64,000 nucleotides of DNA, taken from positions 170,034-234,033 of the forward strand of contig NZ_FNHH01000004.1 of the NCBI RefSeq assembly GCF_900103545.1, written 5' to 3'. The stretch's first letter is position 1, and the number at the start of each line of letters is the position of its first letter. Positions 50,862 through 59,643 of this stretch are shown here, one piece after another. Both the position numbers and the translations under genes were made by a program. The notes below the pieces were generated by a model, which saw nothing but the letters and a program-made list of their open reading frames with translations, searched no databases and had not been told where the DNA came from. This DNA is from Daejeonella rubra (lineage in GTDB: Bacteria > Bacteroidota > Bacteroidia > Sphingobacteriales > Sphingobacteriaceae).

Positions 50862-50923
50862 TATACCTTATATATACCTTAACTATACCTTGACTATACT
50901 TAAACTATACTTTAACTTATACC
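50862..50923. repeat. Five to six 11-bp tandem repeats in a divergent promoter
   Basis: TATACCTTATA, TATACCTTAAC, TATACCTTGAC, TATACTTAAAC, TATACTTTAAC and a partial TTATACC follow each other with an exact 11-bp period. They lie upstream of the split gene (50793, minus) and of the EptA-like gene (51187, plus). One unit per helical turn is what head-to-tail response-regulator binding would give. Confidence 0.75.
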
Positions 50924-51186
50924 GACAGTACTATTTGTATTAGCCTGAAATAGCTATACAGGCGGCCTATCTGACAATTTCAGTTTGCTTCAATATAAAA
51001 TTGAACGTTCCGGGTTAATTGCTTCTGAAATTTTCAATTTGGATTGGGTAAAAAGGGAAGGCTGCATTTTCACGGAAACTTACAATTTCAGCCCAAGTAT
51101 TAACCCCCTTATTTATGATTACAAGATTGTTTTTAATTTTATATCCAGTACTTTAGGATGGTATTATAAAACAGGCTCAATTTCAA

Positions 51187-52806
51187 ATGAACAACAAATT
51201 AAAGGCAATTTTATTTGTATTTTTTCTACTGTTCATTTTTATGTATGCTGACCACAGGCATTTTTTCGATATTCCACGAAGGCTGGAAGGCAGACCAATT
51301 GTATACCAACTGGTATTTTATGCTAATTACATTGGCTTGCTCCTGAGTTGTTTTATTTTTCTTACAGTAAAAAGCAAATTCATACGTATTGTATTTTGTT
51401 TGCTTTTTTTTATAACCTTATCCATTACGTTCGCAATGGATATTGCCCACGGCAATTCCTTCTCAATGGTGGAAGCTAACATATTGTTCACTGAAATACA
51501 ATTTGCAGGCGAAGCGATGAACGCGTTTTTTTATCAGTATTTACAGGGAATTGGCCTGGCGCTGATCATGACAGCGCTGGTGGCCTTTATTTCTTATCGG
51601 TTTATGCCAAGAATTGATAATGTGTATGCCCTGATTCCTATCCTCTTTATTGCATACGCGGCTAAAATAAATTTAACTTCTGATTCATGGCATACACTTT
51701 TTCCGAGTGTTGTTAATGTGCCGATTGTTGCTGCCGATGCGTACGTTTCTATACCCCGGTTCGGTCCAAGAAAACCACCCTTTATTAAACCGGAAAATAA
51801 AGGTTTATATAAACACATAATCTGGATTATTGACGAGAGTGTTCGCGGTGATTTGATGAGCATTAACAATTCTCCAATACCAACTACCCCATTTCTTGAA
51901 AGCATAAAAAGCAATTATTACAATTACGGAATCATGTCTTCCTCTTCGCAGTTTAGTTACGGAAGTAACATGACCCTTCAAAGCGGGTTAAGGCTGGATC
52001 AGTTGCCAGATAGTAATTTGAATTACGGCACCAATCCGAATATATTTCAATACAGTAAACAGGCAGGGTACACAACCTATTTTATTGACGGGCAAAACAA
52101 AGAAGAAATTCCTACGAACGGGATGACCCACTATGATTTTGAAAACATCGATCATTACATACGTATCCAAAAAAATCATCCTGATATAAAATGGCCTGAA
52201 GTAGATTCAACCATTATAAAGTATATAAAAAAGGTATTAGACAGTAAGGAGAATACGTTCACCTATATTAACAAAGCCGGTTGTCATTTTGCGTATAATA
52301 ATTTTTATCCCAAATCAAGAGAGGTGTTCAAACCCAGTTACAGGGGCGGCGAAGCATGGACCGATCCAGCCACGCTTAAAAACACCTATTGCAATTGTAT
52401 TAGCTGGAGTGTAGATGATTTTTTCAGGAAGCTCTATCCTGCAACATTAGATAAAGATGCCATCATCATCTATACTTCAGACCATGGGGTGTCATTACTG
52501 GAGAAGGGCAGACCTGTGCAGGATACGGGGCCACTAAATCCACTGCCAGTTCGTGCGACGGTTCCTTTTCTTGTTTTTGCAGGCAAGGATCATCCTGAAT
52601 TGTTTGAATTTGCTGAGAATAATAAAAACAGGCTTTCGCATTTTTCAATTTTCCCGGGAACATTGTTTTTGCTTGGGTACAACATAAACCAGATTACACA
52701 AAAGTATGGTGAAGGATTTTTTACAAAGCAGGAAAAAATCAAAAGAACTTTTTTCAGCGGGTCTATCTATGACCCCCCCAATTTTTACCTCAATAAATTT
52801 GAATGA
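51187..52806 (+). CDS. Sulfatase-fold membrane transferase, EptA-like (phosphoethanolamine transferase type)
   Basis: 539 residues: five N-terminal membrane helices (about 6-20, 40-60, 66-84, 118-137, 146-160) and a periplasmic sulfatase-fold domain from about 205. IIWIIDESVRGDLMS holds the first metal Glu/Asp positions, SYGSNMTLQSG stands where EptA has its Thr nucleophile (here Ser260, possibly Thr263), and IIYTSDHGVSLLEKG is the second metal motif. EptA relatives add phosphoethanolamine to lipid A and give polymyxin resistance. The substrate here is not shown. Eleven-bp repeats lie about 265 bp upstream, and a terminator follows. Confidence 0.8.
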   Translation: MNNKLKAILFVFFLLFIFMYADHRHFFDIPRRLEGRPIVYQLVFYANYIGLLLSCFIFLTVKSKFIRIVFCLLFFITLSITFAMDIAHGNSFSMVEANILFTEIQFAGEAMNAFFYQYLQGIGLALIMTALVAFISYRFMPRIDNVYALIPILFIAYAAKINLTSDSWHTLFPSVVNVPIVAADAYVSIPRFGPRKPPFIKPENKGLYKHIIWIIDESVRGDLMSINNSPIPTTPFLESIKSNYYNYGIMSSSSQFSYGSNMTLQSGLRLDQLPDSNLNYGTNPNIFQYSKQAGYTTYFIDGQNKEEIPTNGMTHYDFENIDHYIRIQKNHPDIKWPEVDSTIIKYIKKVLDSKENTFTYINKAGCHFAYNNFYPKSREVFKPSYRGGEAWTDPATLKNTYCNCISWSVDDFFRKLYPATLDKDAIIIYTSDHGVSLLEKGRPVQDTGPLNPLPVRATVPFLVFAGKDHPELFEFAENNKNRLSHFSIFPGTLFLLGYNINQITQKYGEGFFTKQEKIKRTFFSGSIYDPPNFYLNKFE

Positions 52807-52833
52807 AGAATGCTCAAATTAGTTAAAAAAAAA

Positions 52834-52856
52834 CCCTTGAAAATTAATTTCAAGGG
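52834..52856. terminator. Bidirectional intrinsic terminator
   Basis: CCCTTGAAA and TTTCAAGGG pair around ATTAA, with A-run before and T-rich sequence after. It lies between the EptA-like gene and the small secreted peptide gene on the other strand. Confidence 0.85.
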
Positions 52857-52939
52857 CTTTTAAATAAGATGATGTTTTTCGTGCAGGTAAAAAAATGCTC
52901 ATTAGAAAGTTTAAGCTTCGCTGAACTTAGACGATCTGA

Positions 52940-53143
52940 TTAAAACGCCTGTGATCCAGCAGATGACCCGTTGTTACCAAACACCGTATCTCCATGAGAT
53001 AAGTGAGCTGGAACAGCTTGTGGAGCAACTTCAATAACAGCTCCTTTGTGATTGATTTTCACTAATTTACTATTATCGGAAACTGTGAATGCGGCAGCGG
53101 CGAAAACCACCAGGGCAGCTAAAATAATTTGAGTTTTTTTCAC
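52940..53143 (-). CDS. Small exported protein with HLSHGD C-terminus
   Basis: 67 residues from a GTG at 53143, chosen because it yields a clean signal peptide (VKKTQIILAALVVFAAAAFT). The frame is open to 53233, but those 30 residues look like leader shadow. The mature part (INHKGAVIEVAPQAVPAHLS, HGDTVFGNNGSS) has the HL(S/A)HGD motif frequent in short Bacteroidota secreted proteins and CHRD/collagen-adjacent segments. The function is unknown. Confidence 0.55.
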   Translation of the reverse strand: MKKTQIILAALVVFAAAAFTVSDNSKLVKINHKGAVIEVAPQAVPAHLSHGDTVFGNNGSSAGSQAF

Positions 53144-53429
53144 GAACAAAAGTGTTAAAAAATGTAAATAATTAGATTTTAGTATGCAATGTACAAACAA
53201 TATATTTTTAAATAAAAGTTTATTTAATTTCACATAAAAATTTGAATTTAGATCTGGAATACTTCCATGAAAACCAAGCAGATCAGGAAGTAAAAGGATG
53301 CTTCAATTGGCTCGATGTATCCTCATAATCAAAGTTGAACTCAGGATGCAAATCTGAATTCGGGAACAATATAAAAAGTATATATATTTAAAAAATATAA
53401 AATTAACTATTCTTACAAAGATTAATTCA

Positions 53430-54038
53430 TTGGCAAACGCTTCCATTATTTCCAGGCCCATTATCCGGTTGTTCTTTTTTTCGGGATTCGCAGCTATTAT
53501 TTACCAGATTGTATGGCAACGCATGCTATATGCAAGTTTCGGTACAAACATAGAAGCCATCACCATCATTGTTTCTGTATTTATGTTTGGTTTAGGCTTA
53601 GGATCTCTTCTTGGCGGCCATTTATCCCGTAAATATAATACCAGCCTGATCCAACTTTTTGTAACGATTGAAATTGCCATTGGAGTATTTGGAATCTGCA
53701 GCAAGTTTCTTATTTCAACTGTCAGCAAGGCCTTTCTAAACTACCATGATGCGGCTTTACCGTTTATTATATTTATGCTCTTATGTATTCCAACTATGGC
53801 AATGGGAGCAACTTTTCCTGTACTGGTTGCTTATATTTTTAAGTCAAACCGATCGGTGGAAGAAAGTGTGAGTAAATTGTATTACATCAACACAATGGGT
53901 TCAGCCGTCGCTTGCTTCCTAACCATCGGACTTTTATTTGTTTTCTTAACACTTACACAGGTTTTAATTTTTGCGGCTTGCATCAACTTTGCTGTAGCAG
54001 CTATTTCCATTGTTTACCTTAAAAAGAGAATCGGATGA
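53430..54038 (+). CDS. Membrane half of a spermidine-synthase-like protein
   Basis: 202 residues with six membrane helices, from a TTG start at 53430 (no ATG or GTG fits). IYQIVWQRMLYASFGTNIEA and GLGLGSLLGGHLSRK are the N-terminal stretches of the large fused 'MFS/spermidine synthase' proteins of about 700-900 aa. Here the chain ends after the first six helices, and the next gene supplies the second set of helices plus the enzyme domain. The stop overlaps the next ATG (ATGA), so the parts are made together. Confidence 0.75.
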   Translation: MANASIISRPIIRLFFFSGFAAIIYQIVWQRMLYASFGTNIEAITIIVSVFMFGLGLGSLLGGHLSRKYNTSLIQLFVTIEIAIGVFGICSKFLISTVSKAFLNYHDAALPFIIFMLLCIPTMAMGATFPVLVAYIFKSNRSVEESVSKLYYINTMGSAVACFLTIGLLFVFLTLTQVLIFAACINFAVAAISIVYLKKRIG

Positions 54039-55588
54039 GGTTGCGTTTAGCTATATTAATTGCCGGGCTCACGAGTTTTATTAGTGTTAGCATGGAAATC
54101 ATGTGGATAGAAATTATCTCATACATAACAAAAGGACATGCCGGAATTTTTGGTGCTGTACTTGGTCTGGTATTGACAGGCATTGCCCTGGGATCGCGTT
54201 ACGGATACAGGAAGTCGAAAGATCAGGTAAGCTCGAGCGCGAACTTATTGCCTGAGCTATTGACCCTGGGTGCTACCATTAATTTTTTTGGCTTAATAGC
54301 TATATTGTTGTGGGTTAAAGTGCATGACGCATTTGTAGGATTGCTTTTCATTCAGGTAGTCGTGGTTTCCTATTATCTTGGTGCTATTTTCCCGGTCTTG
54401 TGTAAACTGGCAGTGAGCGATAAGGAAGAATCAGTAGGTCAGGAAACATCGTGGATCTATGCAGGAAACATCATAGGTTCTACTGCAGGGCCTCTTTTTA
54501 CAGGGTATGTATTGATGGATAATCTAAGTCCCGCAATTACAATTTGTATCATGAGCGGCGCAGCTCTGCTCCTGGCTCTAATTATAATTAACGGAAACGT
54601 TGATGGAATTAAGAAAAGACTAAAGGATTCCATCTTCGTAGTCACTTTGATACTCCTTATCCCCATTGGATATTTGACGGTTCTATCGACGATGATGGAG
54701 CGATTTCATTTTCTTAGTTCGTTTGCGGATTGGACAAGCTTTCGATATCAGGAGCACAGCAGGCAGGGTATTATTACTGTATTACCGAGGCCTAAAGGTG
54801 CCGACGTTTTTCTTGGCGGTGGTGCATATGATGGCGATGTAAATACAGATCCTGAAAACAACGTAAACGGTATTACCAGATGTTACATGATCGGGTCCAT
54901 GCATCGAAAGCCATCCAAAGTTTTAATGATTGGCCTCTCAACAGGATCATGGGCGCAGGTACTCGCAAATTACAAACTCATTGATAGTCTTACCATAGTT
55001 GAAATTCAGCCGGCTTATATTAATCTGATAAAAAAATACGGTGAAATATCACCCCTATTATCCAACCCCAAAGTAAAAATAATTATTGACGATGGAAGAC
55101 GGTGGATGAGACGTAATCAAAACGAGAAATTTGATTTTATTGTCATGAATACTACGTTCCATTGGCGTGAACATAGCACCAATCTATTGTCTATTGAATT
55201 TCTTAGAATGGCCAAAAATCATCTGAATGAAAAAGGAGTCATGTATTGGAACACTACAGGATCGAAGGATGTGATGTATACCGCCGCCAATGCATTTAAA
55301 TATGTGACATCAGTTGCAAATTTTGTAGCAGCAAGTGATGCACCTTTTGACATGACCAAAGCGGAGCGTGAAAAAAATTATCCTTACTTTTTCAGAAACT
55401 CAGTGCCTGCATTTGAAAAAAATGATTCAACAAGAGTCATAAGAAATAAATTAATTAATGCCGAACTGCCTGTACTTCGGGATTCTCTTCTGAAACAAAA
55501 TTATTGGTTAATTACTGAAGACAATATGGCCTCGGAATATAAATCAGGAGTATGGAGCAGAATAATGAAATTCAAAAATAGTTTTTAA
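54035..55588 (+). CDS. Membrane spermidine-synthase-like (SAM/aminopropyl-transferase fold) protein
   Basis: 517 residues: six to seven membrane helices (residues about 5-210; FISVSMEIMWIEIISYITKG, GLVLTGIALGSRYG) then a Rossmann transferase domain like SpeE: KVLMIGLSTGSWAQVL (cofactor loop), LTIVEIQPAYINLIKKYGEI (acidic ribose ligand), VKIIIDDGRRWMRRNQNEKF and FDFIVMNTTFHW. In SpeE the last motif carries a catalytic Asp (D.I..D); here it is MNTT, so aminopropyl transfer is doubtful. It overlaps the preceding helix-only gene, with which it equals one usual fused protein. Confidence 0.75.
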   Translation: MRLRLAILIAGLTSFISVSMEIMWIEIISYITKGHAGIFGAVLGLVLTGIALGSRYGYRKSKDQVSSSANLLPELLTLGATINFFGLIAILLWVKVHDAFVGLLFIQVVVVSYYLGAIFPVLCKLAVSDKEESVGQETSWIYAGNIIGSTAGPLFTGYVLMDNLSPAITICIMSGAALLLALIIINGNVDGIKKRLKDSIFVVTLILLIPIGYLTVLSTMMERFHFLSSFADWTSFRYQEHSRQGIITVLPRPKGADVFLGGGAYDGDVNTDPENNVNGITRCYMIGSMHRKPSKVLMIGLSTGSWAQVLANYKLIDSLTIVEIQPAYINLIKKYGEISPLLSNPKVKIIIDDGRRWMRRNQNEKFDFIVMNTTFHWREHSTNLLSIEFLRMAKNHLNEKGVMYWNTTGSKDVMYTAANAFKYVTSVANFVAASDAPFDMTKAEREKNYPYFFRNSVPAFEKNDSTRVIRNKLINAELPVLRDSLLKQNYWLITEDNMASEYKSGVWSRIMKFKNSF

Positions 55589-55697
55589 ATTTGAGAATGA
55601 AATCGAGAGTCTAAAGCAGTACAAAAGGTTTCTTTTAACCTAGTAGATCTCTTACCGAACTTTTACTTTTGCAAGTACGATGGACCAGAACCGCCGG

Positions 55698-55842
55698 CAA
55701 TAACAGCAGCTACCCAAAAGGCAGGTTTTCGTGCTCCAAAGGCAGTCCCGATAAATATCGGGATGTGGTTAATCAAACAATAGTTTTTCAAATTAAGTTG
55801 TGATAAAAGTCCAGCCCTTCGGGTAGCTCCAAAAAGTTAACA
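55698..55842 (+). repeat. Solitary attC-like site 7
   Basis: Opens CAATAACAGCAGCTACCCAA and closes GGGTAGCTCCAAAAAG|TTAACA; arms AGCTACCCAAAAGGCAGG and CCAGCCCTTCGGGTAGCT pair. The loop has TTTTCGTGCTCC and a decayed CCCGATAAATATCGGG. Unlike sites 1-6, its outer flank finds no inverted partner upstream, so the unit it once closed is gone or rearranged. Confidence 0.6.
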
Positions 55843-55887
55843 ATCATACAATAAAACGTCACAACAAATTCTAAATCAAAAAGCACT

Positions 55888-56652
55888 ATGTCAATAACAA
55901 ATGAGTCAGAATTAATCGGAATGCAAAAGGCAAGCGAAGCAGTTGCCTGTACTTTGAAAGAAATGAGAAAATTTGCCAAACCGGGTATGACTACAAAGGA
56001 ATTAGACAACTATGGCGGACAAATTCTTAATGACTTAGGAGCAAAATCAGCACCATATTTGACTTATGGTTTTCCCGGATGGACTTGCATAAGTATAAAT
56101 AATGAATTTTGTCATGGCATACCATCAGACAAAAAAACACTTACTGAAGGTGATTTAATAAATATTGACGTTTCTGCAGAATTAGATGGCTTTTGGTCGG
56201 ACAATGGAGGTTCATTTGTTCTGGGGAGGGATGTAAATCAACACCAAAAACTTATTGAAGCTTCAAAACAAATTTTACATAAAGCCATTCATAATATAAA
56301 AGGTGGGGTTCGCATTTCTGACATTGGATTTTTAATTGAGACTGAAGCTAAGAAAAGAGGTTACAAAGTCATCAAAAATTTGACAGGTCACGGAATAGGA
56401 AGAAGTCTTCACGAAGAACCAGGTGAAATAGCTAATTTCAGAGATAGATTTAATATGACAAGGTTTAAGAAAAACTCTGTCGTTGCTATTGAAACATTTA
56501 TTTCCACGACTTCAACATATGCTGAAACTTTAAAAGATGGCTGGACAATGGTTGGAAATAAGGGCGGTTTTATGGCACAACACGAACATACTATTGTTGT
56601 AACTGACGGTAAACCAATTATACTGACAGAGATGAATGAAATATGGAATTAA
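55888..56652 (+). CDS. map: Type I methionine aminopeptidase (accessory copy)
   Basis: 254 residues of the MetAP-1 pita-bread fold. The five metal ligands are visible in order: Asp in LINIDVSAELDGFWSDNGG (two Asp), His in TGHGIGRSLHEEPGEI, Glu in VAIETFISTT and Glu in MAQHEHTIVVT. The catalytic His is in NEFCHGIPSD. The essential map of Bacteroidota sits in the ribosomal protein region, so this copy, beside an attC-like site and repeat copies, is probably an accessory paralogue. It removes initiator Met from proteins, or could modify a specific target. Confidence 0.9.
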   Translation: MSITNESELIGMQKASEAVACTLKEMRKFAKPGMTTKELDNYGGQILNDLGAKSAPYLTYGFPGWTCISINNEFCHGIPSDKKTLTEGDLINIDVSAELDGFWSDNGGSFVLGRDVNQHQKLIEASKQILHKAIHNIKGGVRISDIGFLIETEAKKRGYKVIKNLTGHGIGRSLHEEPGEIANFRDRFNMTRFKKNSVVAIETFISTTSTYAETLKDGWTMVGNKGGFMAQHEHTIVVTDGKPIILTEMNEIWN

Positions 56653-56660
56653 GAAAAATT

Positions 56661-56775
56661 TTCCTCTTGCCGGTGTTTCACCGTACCGTAAAAACGATTG
56701 AAATTTAAAACAGCTATTGAGAGGAAATCTTTAAGCTAAGAAAGCCTGATCGGTGAAAACACCGACCAAAGGTAA
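56661..56775. repeat. CGGTGTTTTC-ended palindromic element, copy A
   Basis: Left end TTGCCGGTGTTTCACCG, right end CGGTGAAAACACCGACC, an inverted pair. The middle ATTGAGAGGAAATCTTTAAG / CTAAGAAAGCCTGATC matches copies B and C. It lies between map and the phosphotransferase gene; a GTG inside its right end is a false start for the latter. Confidence 0.75.
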
Positions 56776-56815
56776 ATATTCGGCACAATTTTACTACAGA
56801 CAACAAAACAGAAGA

Positions 56816-57823
56816 ATGACACATTTTCCAGTAACAAATTCTAACCTTTCAGCTGCACATATAGGGCTGTTTTTACAGGAAAAATATTCTTTGAGCAAAG
56901 ACACCAAATGCCAATTAATAAAAGCGGGGATCAACGACACGTATTTGGTAAGCGACAACTTAGACAAATTTGTATTCAGGGTTTATAGTTTAAACTGGCG
57001 TTCAAGAGTAGAAATTGAAGAAGAAATCAAGTTGCTGACACTACTGAAACAAAATGGCATTTCAATTTCCTATCCCTTATCCGACAAAGAAAACAGTTAC
57101 ATACAAACATTAAAGGCCCCTGAAGGTGACAGATTTGCAGTGCTTTTCACGTTTGCAAGTGGTGAAAAACTACATATAATTTCAGAAGAAACACATTTTC
57201 AAATTGGACAACTTATGGCTCAAATACATAAGATAACCAATAATCAAAAATTAAATCGAACAGACTACTCACCCGAAGTAATTCTTATTAACTCATTAAA
57301 GAAAGTATCAGCCTTTTTGAACAGTGACACTGAAGAAATGAACTTTATGAGATCGGCTCAAACATTTTTGTTAAAGGAGTTTAAAAATGCAAACACTTCC
57401 CAAATTCGGAAGGGAATTGTTCATCTTGACATTTGGTTTGACAATCTGAACATCACAAACAACAATAAAGTAACTATTTTCGATTTCGATTTCTGCGGAA
57501 ATGGCTGGCTTTGTTTAGATATTGCCTACTACATTATGCAACTTCACAATGTAGAGAAATATGAGTCAAAAGATTATCAACCCAAAGTCGACAGTTTTAT
57601 TAAAGGGTATGAATCGGTATCGCTAATAAGCGCGGAAGAAAAACGGCTCATTCCAATGCTTGGAGTAAGCTTATACTTTTTCTATCTGGGTGTGCAATGT
57701 CAACGATACGACAATTGGTCGAATTCCTTTTTGAGTGAGAACTATTTGAAAAGATTTATAAATGGACTCGTGAAAAGGTATTATGACATTTACCAACTTG
57801 GCGAAAATAAAAACTGCGCCTAA
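56816..57823 (+). CDS. APH-fold phosphotransferase (small-molecule or homoserine-kinase-like)
   Basis: 335 residues from the ATG at 56816 (MTHFPVTNSNLSAAHIGLFL). The frame is open from a GTG at 56753, but that codon is part of repeat copy A, so I reject it. The kinase core is complete: FVFRVYSLNWRSRVEIEEEI (ATP-site Lys/Arg region), GIVHLDIWFDNLNI (catalytic loop; classical HGDxxxxN, here HLDIWFDN) and VTIFDFDFCG (metal Asp). Relatives phosphorylate aminoglycosides, choline, homoserine or protein Ser/Thr, and this one cannot be assigned. It is followed by attC-like site 8. Confidence 0.82.
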   Translation: MTHFPVTNSNLSAAHIGLFLQEKYSLSKDTKCQLIKAGINDTYLVSDNLDKFVFRVYSLNWRSRVEIEEEIKLLTLLKQNGISISYPLSDKENSYIQTLKAPEGDRFAVLFTFASGEKLHIISEETHFQIGQLMAQIHKITNNQKLNRTDYSPEVILINSLKKVSAFLNSDTEEMNFMRSAQTFLLKEFKNANTSQIRKGIVHLDIWFDNLNITNNNKVTIFDFDFCGNGWLCLDIAYYIMQLHNVEKYESKDYQPKVDSFIKGYESVSLISAEEKRLIPMLGVSLYFFYLGVQCQRYDNWSNSFLSENYLKRFINGLVKRYYDIYQLGENKNCA

Positions 57824-57968
57824 CTTCGGTTTTGCAACCTGCCTGCCGGTTAGCAGGTATGCCGACTGTTGTACTTCTATGAAATTATGTACTAAATTCA
57901 ACATTAGGAATTTTATTGAACTTTAATGCTGAAAATCCGCAACCTTGCCAGGCCTAAAACCGTGATTA
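57818..57968 (+). repeat. Solitary attC-like site 8 (decayed)
   Basis: Opens GCCTAACTTCGGTTTTGCAA right at the stop of the phosphotransferase gene and closes AACCTTGCCAGGCCTAAAACCGTGATT, with core GTG instead of GTT. The outer arms CGGTTTTGCAACCTGCC and its partner pair only partly. An inner hairpin CCTGCCTGCCGGTTAGCAGG is present. The opening GCCTAAC is the classical integron R-box sequence. Confidence 0.5.
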
Positions 57969-58034
57969 ATAATATTTTTTTACAATTCCTCCAGGAAAAA
58001 TTTTTAGACGAATAATCATTTAATGCTCCATTGG

Positions 58035-58880
58035 TTAATTCAAATTCTCAACATCATCAACACTTAAAGAAGTTAAGAAAGCAAGAAGATGTTTATTGAA
58101 TTCATCGGGTTGTTCAAGATTGGAAACATGCCCCGCATCATCAATAACATGAAGTACTGACCCTTTAATAGTTGTATTTAAAAATTCAGATTGAGCAAGC
58201 GGTGTTACCTTATCTTCATTACCGCAAATAATCAATGTTGGGATAGTTATCTCATTCAAAGCAGAGCAAGTTTCTGAACGTTCTGCCAGAGCGGTTAAGC
58301 CCATTGTGATAATATGCTGAGAATTAGAAAATACAACGCTACGCAACTTTTCAACCAAATCCTTTTTATAGCTTAATGAATCTTTATGGAAAACACTTTT
58401 TATAAATCCTTCATTGAAATTAGTTACTCCATCAACTGCTATTTCATCAATAATCTTATAGCGTTTTGCCTTTACTTCGGCAGTATCCGCAATACATTGT
58501 GTATCACATAAAATTAATGCCGAAAAGCGGTCAGGGAATCTTTTCAGTACATTTAGTGCTATGTAACCACCCATTGATAATCCACAAATAATCGCTTTAT
58601 CAATGTTTAACTTGTCCAAAAATGCTATTAGATCTTCTCCAAACAAATCAATGCTCAGGAGTGAATCCTCGTCTTTTGATTTTCCAAATCCTCTAATATC
58701 ACAAGGGATTAAACGATAGTAGGGTTTTAAAAAATCAAGCTGAGCCTGCCACATTGTTTTGTCAAAAGGATAACCGTGCAAGAAGATAATCGGAATACTT
58801 CCTTCTCCAACATCATCATAAGACAAATAAAAATTATTTACAGGGATAGTTAAATTGTGTCCCTTAGTTTCTGTTTTCAT
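58035..58880 (-). CDS. Alpha/beta-hydrolase
   Basis: 281 residues with the full triad: nucleophile Ser102 in GLSMGGY, Asp in CGNEDKVTPL, His in DDAGHVSNLEQP, plus the oxyanion motif HGYPFDKTMW. It resembles 3-oxoadipate enol-lactonase-like and esterase-like members, but substrate is not decidable. It begins 11 bp behind the ferredoxin-reductase-like gene, in an operon with a DJ-1-like gene upstream. Confidence 0.88.
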   Translation of the reverse strand: MKTETKGHNLTIPVNNFYLSYDDVGEGSIPIIFLHGYPFDKTMWQAQLDFLKPYYRLIPCDIRGFGKSKDEDSLLSIDLFGEDLIAFLDKLNIDKAIICGLSMGGYIALNVLKRFPDRFSALILCDTQCIADTAEVKAKRYKIIDEIAVDGVTNFNEGFIKSVFHKDSLSYKKDLVEKLRSVVFSNSQHIITMGLTALAERSETCSALNEITIPTLIICGNEDKVTPLAQSEFLNTTIKGSVLHVIDDAGHVSNLEQPDEFNKHLLAFLTSLSVDDVENLN

Positions 58881-58891
58881 AGTCTTATTTT

Positions 58892-59563
58892 TTAAACTTC
58901 TTCTTTCGTAATTAGTTTTTTGTCAACTCCTAAATTGATTAATTGCTTTTCAACATCTTTTATCATTGGTGGCGGACCGCATAGATAGAACTGCTGATTA
59001 AAATCGGTCACATTTGCTTTCAGAAATTCTTCTGTAATTCTTCCATAATGGTAGCCTTCAATTTGCTCATCAGATAATATATTGACAAATGCATCACCCA
59101 GCAACTCTTTGAATTCATCTTCAAGAATAATATCAGCTTTTGTTTTATTCGCAAACAATAATTTGTTATTACCTATTTCATTTTTTGCTTTCAGATTTCT
59201 GAAAATGGAAATAAATGGAGTAATACCAGCTCCACCCGCTATAAAAACACCTTCGCCTTTATAGGTAATGGATCCAAAAACATCATGTAATATAATCTCT
59301 TCATTCGGCTTTAAGTTTAACAACTGGTTGGTAACACCTTCATGCCCGGGATAGGTTTTAATTGTAAACTCTAAGAAATTGCTTGTTGGTAAACTCGTAA
59401 AGGTAAATGGTCTTTCTTCTTTTAGCCAACCACGTTTATTAATAGCTATGTTGGTGGCCTGTCCGGGTAAATAATGAAACCTCTCAGGTTTATTGGTAAC
59501 AATTCGTAACACATCGTGGGTTACCTTGTTTATTGATGCTATTTTCAGAACATGATTTCCCAT
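58892..59563 (-). CDS. FAD/NAD(P)-binding flavodoxin/ferredoxin-reductase-like oxidoreductase
   Basis: 223 residues of the FNR superfamily without an iron-sulphur domain: RPFTFTSLP binds FAD, GGAGITPFISIFRNL binds the nicotinamide nucleotide and YLCGPPPMIKDVEKQL closes the NAD site. It could feed electrons to a partner oxygenase or act as a free flavin or diaphorase-type reductase. It is the middle gene of the 58035-60330 operon, with no ferredoxin beside it. Confidence 0.88.
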   Translation of the reverse strand: MGNHVLKIASINKVTHDVLRIVTNKPERFHYLPGQATNIAINKRGWLKEERPFTFTSLPTSNFLEFTIKTYPGHEGVTNQLLNLKPNEEIILHDVFGSITYKGEGVFIAGGAGITPFISIFRNLKAKNEIGNNKLLFANKTKADIILEDEFKELLGDAFVNILSDEQIEGYHYGRITEEFLKANVTDFNQQFYLCGPPPMIKDVEKQLINLGVDKKLITKEEV

Positions 59564-59643
59564 TGTATTTTTTCTTGTTTTAAATTGAAATAAACCAACT
59601 AAACTGCCGCAATTGATTAATCTTTACAGCTTTGGGCGAGCTA

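Noticed and set aside
50985..51251. 88-codon plus-strand ORF upstream of and overlapping the EptA-like gene
   Set aside because: It overlaps the true gene's start by 65 bp in another frame, and the overlapping part is a frame shadow of the first membrane helix; the protein has no family look.
56753..56815. GTG start extending the APH-fold kinase by 21 residues
   Set aside because: The GTG and following codons are the right end of palindromic repeat copy A, found elsewhere without this gene; the ATG at 56816 gives a normal N-terminus.
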